Source: Pseudomonas sp. ERMR1:02 (lineage in GTDB: Bacteria > Pseudomonadota > Gammaproteobacteria > Pseudomonadales > Pseudomonadaceae). Taken from it: a stretch of DNA of 64,000 nucleotides. The notes beneath the pieces are model-generated. The model had not been told where the DNA came from and made no database searches. It saw only the letters and a program-made list of their open reading frames with translations. Position 1 is the stretch's first letter, and every line of letters begins with the position of its first letter. Made by a program: the position numbers and the translations under genes. The DNA lies in the NCBI RefSeq assembly GCF_002277815.1, contig NZ_NKJI01000010.1:124001-188000 (forward strand), given 5' to 3'. Shown here one piece after another: positions 54,575 through 62,930 of this stretch.

Positions 54575-55390
54575 TCAGAGGCTGTCTTGCGCGCGTGCAC
54601 GCAAAGAAATTTGTTTGGCGTAAGCCTTGGGTGACAGGCCCGTGTGCTGGCGGAAACAGCTATAGAACGCCGACAGTGAGTTGAAGCCAGCGGCGAATGC
54701 CAGTTCGTCGATGCGCAGCGGCGGCACGGCGTTATCCAGCGCGGCGAGCAAGTGTTGCAGGCGCGCCTGGTTGACGTAGCGATAGAAGCTCTGGCCGAGC
54801 ACCTGATTGAGCAGATAAGAAATCTGATTGCGGCTGTACCCGCACTCCTTCGCCACTCGTTGAAGATCGAGTTCGGGGTCGAGGTAGGGTTGCTGGCGCT
54901 GGAAATACTGTTGCAGGTCGTCGGCCATGAAACTCAATTGGCGCGGCGACAAGCCGAGACGGCTGACTGCCGGGCGCTGCGTTGCTGTGGCTTTACTGGT
55001 TGGCTTTTCGTGCACCAGCGAGGCGTACTCGTTGACTCTCCAGATCAGCCCGTCGCGCACGGTGATGGCCTCGCTGGCGCGCAACGACACCAGCCCTTCA
55101 CCGCCCCGCAGGGTGATGCGGTACTGAATGAACGCGGTGTTGCCGTCCAGGCGAATGCGGTCCGAGTGCTCCAGTGCTTCATCGGGATCACGGGGCATGC
55201 TGCTGCGCACGTATTCGCGCAACTCGTCCAGGCCCATCACGCGATTCTGGAAAAAGTCGCTGTACTGAATCTCGGGGTGATACAGCGCCATGACACCGTC
55301 CAGATCCCGGTGCTTCCAGCGCAAGTGATAACGCATGACCGTCTGGCCCGTGGCCTGGGTTTGCTGCGGTCCATCATCCTCGGCGTGCAT
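54575..55390 (-). CDS. AraC family regulator with an N-terminal SnoaL/NTF2-like domain
   Basis: Protein of 271 residues. Residues about 10-130 look like a SnoaL-type NTF2 fold (YHLRWKHRDLDGVMALYHP, FFQNRVMGLDELREYV, VRDGLIWRVNEYAS), a fold usually found in small enzymes or ligand-binding proteins. Residues about 165-265 are a double helix-turn-helix of the AraC type (LQRVAKECGYSRNQISYLL; ELAFAAGFNSLSAFYSCF). The NTF2 domain may sense a small ligand. It lies 50 bases before the FAD oxidoreductase on the same strand and probably controls it (inference). Confidence 0.88.
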   Translation of the reverse strand: MHAEDDGPQQTQATGQTVMRYHLRWKHRDLDGVMALYHPEIQYSDFFQNRVMGLDELREYVRSSMPRDPDEALEHSDRIRLDGNTAFIQYRITLRGGEGLVSLRASEAITVRDGLIWRVNEYASLVHEKPTSKATATQRPAVSRLGLSPRQLSFMADDLQQYFQRQQPYLDPELDLQRVAKECGYSRNQISYLLNQVLGQSFYRYVNQARLQHLLAALDNAVPPLRIDELAFAAGFNSLSAFYSCFRQHTGLSPKAYAKQISLRARAQDSL

Positions 55391-55639
55391 AAGGGTCTCG
55401 ACGAAAAAAGCCGAGCTTGCCGAAGTTTGCCCTTGCCTTCAATGGTCGATCCGTTGGCGCAACAGGGTCGAACAGTGACCTGTATCAAAAAAATGCAGCA
55501 ATCGCTAAACGGACTGAAAAAAACACATTGTTTTCACAGACGGATGCTACTTTTAAATTCTGACACCGGTTGAACCAATGAAGGTTCTTCCCTCCTACAT
55601 GAGCTAACGGAAGCGCTCGATTAAGAAGGCGGGCAACAC

Positions 55640-55912
55640 ATGAATATAGGGTTCAGCAAGGTCACTTTTCCAAATGCCTGCCAGCTGATGCGCTGGCATT
55701 TTCATCCCATGGGTTTTGAGGCGAGCATGGATGCCCCGGGCAGCATGATTGCCCGTTTGTTTGATCGGGCCAGTGGCGAGACCATGATCGCCATTGCCGG
55801 CATTCCTTGTGCGACGGTTATGAATGCTGCTGATGTCGAACGAATAATCGAAGCCGTGGAGGATGAGCTGGAAGCGTTCATTCCACCGCTGGCTCTCAGG
55901 AGTTATGCGTGA
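55640..55912 (+). CDS. DUF1652 family protein
   Basis: Protein of 90 residues of a family largely confined to pseudomonads: N-terminal helix (NACQLMRWHFHPMGFEAS), a three-strand sheet (MIARLFDRASGETMIAIAGI) and a C-terminal helix with many acidic residues (VERIIEAVEDELEAF). No function is known. A strong terminator follows 16 bases after its stop. Confidence 0.85.
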   Translation: MNIGFSKVTFPNACQLMRWHFHPMGFEASMDAPGSMIARLFDRASGETMIAIAGIPCATVMNAADVERIIEAVEDELEAFIPPLALRSYA

Positions 55913-55927
55913 CGGTCGATTGATTGT

Positions 55928-55954
55928 AAAAAGCCCACATTTTGTGGGCTTTTT
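55928..55954 (+). terminator. Rho-independent terminator of the DUF1652 gene
   Basis: Stem GCCCACA/TGTGGGC (55933-55939 with 55943-55949), loop of three, then five T. It is preceded by five A, so it can also act from the other strand for the converging helicase gene. Confidence 0.9.
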
Positions 55955-55964
55955 GTTGGGTGAT

Positions 55965-56100
55965 TGATCGTTCCCACGCTCTGCGTGGGAATGCCGCCGG
56001 GGACGCTCCGCGTCCCGCTACCAATGCAAGACGAGCGTTCTGCGCACTGGTGACGCGGAGCGTCACGGGATGCATTCCCACGCAGAGCATGGGAACGATC
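55965..56100. repeat. Palindromic repeat, GATCGTTCCCACGC family
   Basis: Same composite as at 34282-34420: outer inverted TGATCGTTCCCACGCTCTGC, inner GGGACGCTCCGCGTCCCG and GACGCGGAGCGTCACGGG. It lies between the DUF1652 gene and the UvrD-type helicase gene. Confidence 0.9.
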
Positions 56101-56117
56101 AGTATCCAAAACAAGAT

Positions 56118-58589
56118 TTATGCCGAAGTCTTGCCCTGGCGGTGATCGGCAAAGAACGCCTTACCCTTGCCGATCCGGTCCGAAGCCTTAGGGCTGTTGG
56201 CGGCTTGGGTGTCCTGCCCATCGACATACCAGTAACAATGACTCACCGCCCGGGTGATACCCACATACGCCAGGCGCAGAATTTCGTCTTTCTGCGCATT
56301 GTCGTACGGCTCACTGTCGCCGACCTTGCCCAGACCCGCCATGCGGTACACCTGATTCTTGTAAGGCGAACTCGTCAGGTGCTGACAATCGCCGAGCAGG
56401 AAAACCGCGTCAGCCTGCAAGCCCTTGGCACTGTGATAGGTCAGGTGTTTCAGACGTCGGGCTTCATGCGGCAAGCTAGAATCAACATTAACTACAGACT
56501 GAATATGCTCTTCTATCAATAACTTATCGCTGCTTTTTCGATAAAGCATCAAGATTGAATCACCCTTCCGGTAATGCTCGATCAGCCGTTTAGCCATGCC
56601 TTGATCATCGCGATCGAACACATTGACCGGCTGTAAATCCTTCTGCTCGCCGCTGGCCTTGGCCTTCTTGCCGGCAATTGCCGGCGCGGCACGCACGATG
56701 TGTTCGGCGGCGTCGATGATGTACTGATGGCTGCGGTAGTTGTCGCTGAGCATGACTTTGGTGGTGCTCGGTGAAGAGAATTCCTTGTTGAACTCCATGA
56801 AATAGCTCGGTGAACTGCCGCGCCAGCCGTAAATCGATTGCCAATCGTCCCCGACGCAGAGCAACGATGAGCGCTGGGCGCCGCGCCCCACGTGCATGGC
56901 CGGGCCGCGCCGGCGGATCTCGGCGAGGCTGGCGCGAATCCACGAGACTATCTGTGGCGATACGTCCTGAAATTCGTCGATCATCAAGTGCGACAACGGT
57001 CGAAGCAGATCATCGCTGAGCAGTTTGAGATTCTCCGGGGAATGTTCACTGAACAGGGCAAACATCCGGTTGTAAGTCATGATCGGCGGTTTCTGGTCGA
57101 GCAGATGGTCTTCCAGGGCTCGCCAATACAGGCTCAGGGCCTCGAAGAAAAACCGGTCGGGATCGTCCCTGGAAAAGCTCATCTGGCTGACGGCGTTCGG
57201 AACATCCAGACCGAGGTTCTCGATGAACCCGGCTGCCGCGACAAAACAGTCCAGCAACGGTGCGGCAGCCAGCTCGCCCTTGACCTTGTAATCGAAGCCC
57301 GGTCCGGCGCTGGCATCGCCGGCAAGTGACGCTAAAACACGCTTTGATGATTCGTAACTATCCAGCCATATCAATGGCTTACGACAGAAAGCTTGAAACA
57401 GGGTGCGTTTTACTGCCCACTCTGCGCGCACCGTCAGCTTGGCGTTCTGACGGCTGACCTGCGGGTTTTCCCGAGGATCAAACCCCAGCACTACCCAGGC
57501 GTCAATGGACGGAATGTAGCCGTGGCAATGGAAAGTCGAGCCGTTGATATCAAATGTCTGGCGCTTCGGTTCGATGCCTTTGATTGGCCAGGCACCCGCC
57601 CTAAACCACAAGTCCTCAACAGTGTCGCAGAGCTCTTCGTCACGCTTGGCGGCCAGTTCGGTTACGGCCATGCGCTTTTGTACATCCGGGTGATCGCGCT
57701 CCAGCTCCTTGAGTTGCAGAGCGTGGCGCGACAACGGCTGGATCAGTTCGCGAAAGCGTTCATCGCGGGTATGCAAGGCGTGATAACAGGCGTTGAGTTG
57801 CTGGCGCTGGGCATCGTTGATGCGCAGGTCGAACGGATTGCTGTCCACCTCGTCATCGCCGGTTTGCTTCAGGCTGAGGTTTTCGAAGGCTTGCAAGCGT
57901 TCGAAGCCCGGCAAGCTGCGGACCATCGGCAGAATCCGCGAATGGAAGGTGCGCACCAGATCCCGCGCCTCCTTGAAGCTGAGCGCCCGGCCCCAGAGTG
58001 CAAACAGTTCGATCAGCTTGTTGATGAAGTCCTTGCGCGACTCGCGGGTGAACGTCACCACAGTCATCGAGCTCAACTCGAACCCCAGGTAATGGGTCAG
58101 CAAGACAATGCGCAGCACCAGCGTGGTTGATTTACCCGCGCCGGCGCCGGCGATCACCGATGTTGAAGGCGTGTCGCTGAAAATCATTTTCCACTGGGCC
58201 GCGCTCGGTTGCGCATGTACCGGCAGCAGTCGGGCGACATCGGCCTTCATGCGCTTTTTCAGCTCGGCATTGAGCGGCAGGCGCCAGTCGTCGAACAGAT
58301 GATCATCGATGTTCGGTGGCCGATGCTCGGTACACCGCGAATCGCGAATCAGCAAAACCTGCCGGCCTTCTTCCAGCCCTTCGAGCTTGCCTTCCTCGTA
58401 GCCGTACTCCACCCCGGCAATATGCCCGCTGCGAAAGCCATCCGCCTGTCCGTGTAGCCAGGACGCACGGTGCTGTGCACGCAGGCGCGTCAGGCCGTGG
58501 CCAAAGAAGCGGGCGGCCAGGCGCTTGAGCAGCGGCATTTCGGCCAGAGGACGAAGTTCAGGCGGAAGATCGGGGGTGTGTTGCGACAC
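56118..58589 (-). CDS. UvrD/Rep-type DNA helicase (helicase IV-like)
   Basis: Superfamily 1A helicase of 823 residues. The Q-motif and Walker A are AQWKMIFSDTPSTSVIAGAG then AGKSTTLVLR at about 140-165. Other motifs are VVTFTRESRKDFINKL (Ia), LMIDEFQDVSP (Walker B, DExQD), CVGDDWQSIYGWRGS (III), DNYRSHQYIID (IV) and LTYHSAKGLQADAVFLL (V). The first 130 residues are an unusual N-terminal extension rich in Arg and Glu. Likely role in recombination or repair. All motifs are intact and there is no frameshift. Confidence 0.92.
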   Translation of the reverse strand: MSQHTPDLPPELRPLAEMPLLKRLAARFFGHGLTRLRAQHRASWLHGQADGFRSGHIAGVEYGYEEGKLEGLEEGRQVLLIRDSRCTEHRPPNIDDHLFDDWRLPLNAELKKRMKADVARLLPVHAQPSAAQWKMIFSDTPSTSVIAGAGAGKSTTLVLRIVLLTHYLGFELSSMTVVTFTRESRKDFINKLIELFALWGRALSFKEARDLVRTFHSRILPMVRSLPGFERLQAFENLSLKQTGDDEVDSNPFDLRINDAQRQQLNACYHALHTRDERFRELIQPLSRHALQLKELERDHPDVQKRMAVTELAAKRDEELCDTVEDLWFRAGAWPIKGIEPKRQTFDINGSTFHCHGYIPSIDAWVVLGFDPRENPQVSRQNAKLTVRAEWAVKRTLFQAFCRKPLIWLDSYESSKRVLASLAGDASAGPGFDYKVKGELAAAPLLDCFVAAAGFIENLGLDVPNAVSQMSFSRDDPDRFFFEALSLYWRALEDHLLDQKPPIMTYNRMFALFSEHSPENLKLLSDDLLRPLSHLMIDEFQDVSPQIVSWIRASLAEIRRRGPAMHVGRGAQRSSLLCVGDDWQSIYGWRGSSPSYFMEFNKEFSSPSTTKVMLSDNYRSHQYIIDAAEHIVRAAPAIAGKKAKASGEQKDLQPVNVFDRDDQGMAKRLIEHYRKGDSILMLYRKSSDKLLIEEHIQSVVNVDSSLPHEARRLKHLTYHSAKGLQADAVFLLGDCQHLTSSPYKNQVYRMAGLGKVGDSEPYDNAQKDEILRLAYVGITRAVSHCYWYVDGQDTQAANSPKASDRIGKGKAFFADHRQGKTSA

Positions 58590-58865
58590 GCGGACGGACT
58601 CCAGGGTGTGAGGCTGTTGAGGGCTATGGTGTCTGCATTTGCCGTTGAGTTCTAGTGAAATGCTTATGACTCATTGGCTTATGCGATGAACTGAAGGCTG
58701 GATGAGAATATTTCGAGGTTGTTTTATATCAGCCGTTTCGATTGTTATGAGGCATTTTTTACGCTTTTTATCGATCGTTGCCTGACGGATGATGACCGTC
58801 ATCAACCACCGGTCTCTTCGTGGCTCAGGCACTTTGCCCCATGACGAACCTTTCAGGAGACGATC

Positions 58866-59561
58866 ATGCTTGAACTCAGACCTTTCAAATCGCTTGGTGG
58901 CGCGCACCACGGTTGGCTGGATGCCCATCACCATTTTTCGTTCGCCGAGTACCATGACCCCAAGCGTATGAACTGGGGCAACCTGCGGGTGTGGAACGAC
59001 GACGTGATCGCCCCCGGCACCGGTTTCCCGCAGCACCCGCACCGGGACATGGAGATCATTACGTATGTACGTGAAGGTGCCATTACCCACCAGGACAACC
59101 TTGGCAACAAGGGTCGTACTGAAGCGGGTGACGTTCAGGTCATGAGCGCCGGCACCGGCATCGCCCACAGCGAATACAACCTGGAAGCGACGCCGACCAA
59201 GATCTTCCAGATCTGGATCATCCCCAACGAATCGGGCCTGGCACCGTCCTGGGGCGCCAAACCGTTCCCTGAAGGTCAGCGCGAAGGCTTTGTAACCCTG
59301 GCCAGCGGCAAGGCGGGCGACGATCAGAGTCTGCGCATTCGTGCCGACGCACGGCTGGTGGCGGCGAACCTCAAGGCGGGCGAAAGCGCCGAATATCATC
59401 TGGACAGCGGCCGTCGTGCTTACTTGGTACCGGCCACTGGTATCATTGAAGTCAATGGCTTGCGTGCACAAGCTCGAGACGGTATTGCAGTTGCCGATGA
59501 GCAGGTGTTGCGGGTGACGGCGATTGAGGACAGTGAGATTGTTTTGGTGGATTTGGCTTGA
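58866..59561 (+). CDS. Pirin family protein (YhhW-like quercetinase)
   Basis: Bicupin of 231 residues. The metal ligands of pirins are visible: two His in FPQHPHRDMEIITYV and His/Glu in AGTGIAHSEYN. The N-terminal HHGWLDAHHHFSFAEYHDP is a family signature. E. coli YhhW has quercetin 2,3-dioxygenase activity; the physiological role is uncertain. AGGAG precedes the ATG at 58866. The gene converges on pgm with a shared terminator between them. Confidence 0.9.
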   Translation: MLELRPFKSLGGAHHGWLDAHHHFSFAEYHDPKRMNWGNLRVWNDDVIAPGTGFPQHPHRDMEIITYVREGAITHQDNLGNKGRTEAGDVQVMSAGTGIAHSEYNLEATPTKIFQIWIIPNESGLAPSWGAKPFPEGQREGFVTLASGKAGDDQSLRIRADARLVAANLKAGESAEYHLDSGRRAYLVPATGIIEVNGLRAQARDGIAVADEQVLRVTAIEDSEIVLVDLA

Positions 59562-59585
59562 TCCGGTAAATGCAGTGCAAAAAAA

Positions 59586-59615
59586 GGGGCGACCGTGAAT
59601 GGTCGCCCCTTTTTT
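59586..59615. terminator. Bidirectional rho-independent terminator
   Basis: GGGGCGACC/GGTCGCCCC (9-bp stem, loop GTGAAT) has seven A before and six T after, so it can stop the pirin transcript and also transcripts from the opposite strand. Confidence 0.9.
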
Positions 59616-59644
59616 CTGATCGAATATTTTTGGTGCCTGGGCTG

Positions 59645-59675
59645 CCGTCTTCGCGGGCAAGCCTCGCTCCTACAG
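59645..59675. repeat. Single REP unit
   Basis: GTCTTCGCGGGCAAGCCTCG with GCTCCTACAG directly after, unpaired, 16 bases beyond the pgm stop. Confidence 0.75.
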
Positions 59676-59690
59676 CGATGGGGCCATCAT

Positions 59691-61337
59691 TTATTTCGCA
59701 GAAATCGCGCCATCCACCAACGTCTGAGCTTCCGCCACCAACTGCTTCAGATGCACATCGCTGACGAAGCTTTCCGCATAGATCTTGTAGATATCCTCGG
59801 TACCCGACGGACGCGCCGCGAACCAGCCGTTCTCGGTCATGACCTTCAGGCCGCCAATGGCCTGATCGTTGCCCGGGGCGTGGCTGAGGATGCTCTGGAT
59901 CGATTCGCCCGCCAGTTCGGTCGAAGTGACTTGGGCCGGCGACAGCTTGCTCAGCAGGGCTTTCTGCTCCGGGTTGGCCTTGGCATCGACACGTACCGAG
60001 AACGGTTCGCCCAGCTCATCGGTCAGTGCGCGATAGGCCTGGCTTGGGTCACGACCGGTGCGAGCGGTCATTTCGGCTGCCAGCAGCGCCGGGATCAGGC
60101 CGTCCTTGTCAGTACACCAGACGCCGCCGTCCTTGCGCAGGAACGATGCACCGGCGCTCTCTTCACCGCCAAAGCCCAAGGAGCCGTCGAACAGGCCATC
60201 GGCAAACCACTTGAAGCCGACCGGTACTTCGTACAAACGACGACCCAGGCGTTTGGCCACGCGATCGATCAGGCCGCTGCTGACCACGGTTTTGCCCACG
60301 GCGGCATCGGCGCGCCAATGCGGACGGTTCTGGAACAGGTAATCAATGGAGACCGCGAGGTAGTTGTTCGGTGCCAGCAGGCCACCGGACGGAGTAACGA
60401 TGCCATGACGGTCGTGATCCGGGTCGCAGGCAAACGCCACGTCGAAGCGCTCTTTGAGTCCGATCAGGCCCTGCATGGCGTAAGTGGACGATGGATCCAT
60501 GCGGATCTGGCCATCCCAGTCGACGGTCATGAACCGGAAAGTCGGATCAACCTGCTTGTTCACCACATCCAGATCAAGGCGGTAATGCTCGGCAATCGCC
60601 GACCAGTAACGCACCCCTGCTCCACCCAGCGGATCCACACCCAGACGCAGCTTGGCATCACGGATGGCATCGAAGTCGATCACGTTGATCAGGTCGGCGA
60701 CGTAGGTGTTCACATAGTCGTGACGATGAGTGGTGCTGGCCTTCAGAGCCTGTTCGTAGCTGATTCGTTTGACGCCGGCGAGCTTGTTGCTAAGCAGCTC
60801 GTTGGCCTTGGCTTCGATCCACTTGGTGATGTGGGTATCGGCCGGGCCACCGTTGGTAGGGTTGTATTTGTAGCCACCGCTTTGCGGCGGGTTGTGCGAC
60901 GGCGTAATGACGATGCCGTCCGCCAGGCCCGAGGTGCGCCCGCGGTTGTAGCAAAGAATCGCATGGGAAATGGCCGGGGTCGGCGTGTATTCGTCGCCTT
61001 CGGCAATCATCACCGTCACGCCGTTGGCTGCCAGCACTTCCAGGGCGCTGGCGCCGGCCGGCGTGGACAATGCGTGAGTGTCGATGCCGACAAACAATGG
61101 CCCATCGATGCCTTGCGCTTCGCGATACAGGCAAATTGCCTGACTGATCGCCAGGACGTGCCACTCGTTGAAACTCAGGTCGAAGGAGCTGCCCCGGTGC
61201 CCGGACGTGCCAAAAGCCACGCGCTGGGTCGAGATAGCGGCATCAGGCTGGCCGGTGTAATACGCCGTTACCAGTCGTGGGATGTCGACCAACAACTCTG
61301 CCGGTGCCGGTTTACCCGCAAAATGACTGAGTGTCAT
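59691..61337 (-). CDS. pgm: Phosphoglucomutase (alpha-D-glucose phosphate-specific)
   Basis: Enzyme of 548 residues interconverting glucose-1-phosphate and glucose-6-phosphate, linking glycogen/trehalose and envelope sugar synthesis to glycolysis. The N-terminal FGTSGHRG region, the phospho-serine loop VITPSHNPPQSGG, the metal-binding loop CDPDHDRHG, the sugar loop GFGGEESAGA and the phosphate-binding RPSGTEDIYKIYAES are all present and intact. Length matches the bacterial Pgm type. It is followed by a terminator and stands alone, with the MocR-type gene 125 bases upstream on the same strand. Confidence 0.95.
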   Translation of the reverse strand: MTLSHFAGKPAPAELLVDIPRLVTAYYTGQPDAAISTQRVAFGTSGHRGSSFDLSFNEWHVLAISQAICLYREAQGIDGPLFVGIDTHALSTPAGASALEVLAANGVTVMIAEGDEYTPTPAISHAILCYNRGRTSGLADGIVITPSHNPPQSGGYKYNPTNGGPADTHITKWIEAKANELLSNKLAGVKRISYEQALKASTTHRHDYVNTYVADLINVIDFDAIRDAKLRLGVDPLGGAGVRYWSAIAEHYRLDLDVVNKQVDPTFRFMTVDWDGQIRMDPSSTYAMQGLIGLKERFDVAFACDPDHDRHGIVTPSGGLLAPNNYLAVSIDYLFQNRPHWRADAAVGKTVVSSGLIDRVAKRLGRRLYEVPVGFKWFADGLFDGSLGFGGEESAGASFLRKDGGVWCTDKDGLIPALLAAEMTARTGRDPSQAYRALTDELGEPFSVRVDAKANPEQKALLSKLSPAQVTSTELAGESIQSILSHAPGNDQAIGGLKVMTENGWFAARPSGTEDIYKIYAESFVSDVHLKQLVAEAQTLVDGAISAK

Positions 61338-61462
61338 GCAAAACCTCTGGAATAGAGTGGTTCAGGAATGGATCGCAGTTTACTGGCAGTTTGACCGCGG
61401 CGCGACGTTATCGATCCCGGCTCGACTCAAGCGCAATGTTATAAGCCCCATACAGGCCAGCT

Positions 61463-62863
61463 TCAGTCTATCGACTCCCTGCGCAAAGCATCTCCCAACA
61501 AGTCCAGTGCGGTGGCGAGGTCATGATCGCTGCCGAAGCTATGACTCAAGCGCAAATGTTGCGTATGCAGGCCCTGGAGGCTGAACAGTTCTCCCGGCGC
61601 TATCACCACCTGATGCTTGAGCAGGCGCTGGAACACCTGGCGTACATCGACCCGTCGCAACGAGCGGACCCAGACCGTTGCGCCACCCTCAGGCTCGACG
61701 AACTGCAGCGCGTCACCCATTCGCTCGCACAGCAAGTTTGTCATCTGCATTTTGCTGTCGTTGAGCCTGCGCCGCAGCAATTGCAAGTGTTGATCGATGC
61801 GTCCATTGCCGTACAAACGGGCAATGGCTTTCTGGCGAATCGCTGACAGGCGGAAGGCCCGCAGCAAAAAGTGCCGCTGCCATTCGGCGCTCAGATGGCG
61901 AGAGAGCAAATAACCGTAGGGAGCCTCTGGCCCGATGATTTTCTCGAACGTGGAAAATATTATCAGCCGTTGCGGCGCCAACAGATCGCGAAACCGCAGG
62001 CCAGGGACCTCGAATCCCAGTTCACCGTAACAGTCATTTTCCAGTACCCAGCAGTCATACCGGCCCAGCAACTGCGCAACGGCTTGTCGATCGTCGTCCG
62101 GCGCCTGGCTGCCACGGGGCATGTTCAAACCGGATGAAACCATCACCAGGCGTACCGGCTCGCTTTCCAGCAGTTTCTTGAGACGTTCGTGATGCAGTCT
62201 TCCATTGGCCCGCAGAGGCCATTCGATTACGCGCACGCCCGCCGCCTGAAAGAGGCGCAGTATCACCCAGTCGCAAGGTGATTCGACCACCACTGTGGCG
62301 TCCCTGAGGCACAACACGCCAATCAGAATTTCCAGCACGCCGCGAAGATCCGCGCCGATGTAAACATCATCGGCGTGCCAGCAGCGCACAGGCGAAGTGG
62401 TGTAGCGCGCGGCCAATGCCATGCGCAGTTCCAGTTCGCCGCAGGGTTGCGAATTCGGTTGCAGCTGGCGCGGATATTGGCGCAGAAGCTCTCTTTCCTG
62501 CAGTAACAGTGGACTGTCGATCGGCTGCAACAACGCCGGTTCATCGCTGCTCAGGACCAGCATTCCAGGACGCCGAGTATTGATATAGACGCTTTCGAGC
62601 AAGTCGTTGCCACTGTAATGCGTGCTGATGGCGGGTGCCGGCAACGCGTAATAACCGGACTTGGCCACCGAGTACACCCGCCCTTCTTTCTCCAGCAGCG
62701 AGTAAGCGTACTGAATGGTGGAGATCGACACGTTCAGGCGTTCGGCCAAATGGCGCAACGAAGGCAGGCGCACGCGCGCATCGCTGGCGATTTCGCCGAT
62801 CACGCAGGTCAAGTAACGGTACACCGCCTGATAGGCGAAATCGGTTTCACGTGGCCCCTTCAT
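61463..62863 (-). CDS. MocR-type GntR regulator with aminotransferase-like domain
   Basis: Regulator of 466 residues. The N-terminal GntR winged helix (residues about 10-80) reads LPSLRHLAERLNVSISTIQY and YSLLEKEGRVYSV. The rest is a fold-type I aminotransferase domain with GELELRMALAARY, ENDCYGELGFE and the likely PLP lysine in FSTFEKIIGPEAPYGYL. MocR proteins sense PLP or amino-compound adducts. The position usually occupied by an Arg two to four residues before GYL in this family is not Arg here, so PLP binding may differ. The regulated gene is not evident; pgm lies downstream. Confidence 0.88.
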   Translation of the reverse strand: MKGPRETDFAYQAVYRYLTCVIGEIASDARVRLPSLRHLAERLNVSISTIQYAYSLLEKEGRVYSVAKSGYYALPAPAISTHYSGNDLLESVYINTRRPGMLVLSSDEPALLQPIDSPLLLQERELLRQYPRQLQPNSQPCGELELRMALAARYTTSPVRCWHADDVYIGADLRGVLEILIGVLCLRDATVVVESPCDWVILRLFQAAGVRVIEWPLRANGRLHHERLKKLLESEPVRLVMVSSGLNMPRGSQAPDDDRQAVAQLLGRYDCWVLENDCYGELGFEVPGLRFRDLLAPQRLIIFSTFEKIIGPEAPYGYLLSRHLSAEWQRHFLLRAFRLSAIRQKAIARLYGNGRIDQHLQLLRRRLNDSKMQMTNLLCERMGDALQFVEPEGGATVWVRSLRRVDVRQVFQRLLKHQVVIAPGELFSLQGLHTQHLRLSHSFGSDHDLATALDLLGDALRRESID

Positions 62864-62930
62864 GGGAACGGACCATGGCCTTGACGCCGCTTTTCACGCA
62901 GGGTCTGGGGGGCTGTCAATCCGCGCACTC

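Noticed and set aside
59595..61355. A 586-codon plus-strand frame opposite phosphoglucomutase
   Set aside because: Shadow frame; Pgm motifs are intact on the minus strand and a terminator and REP lie across its start.
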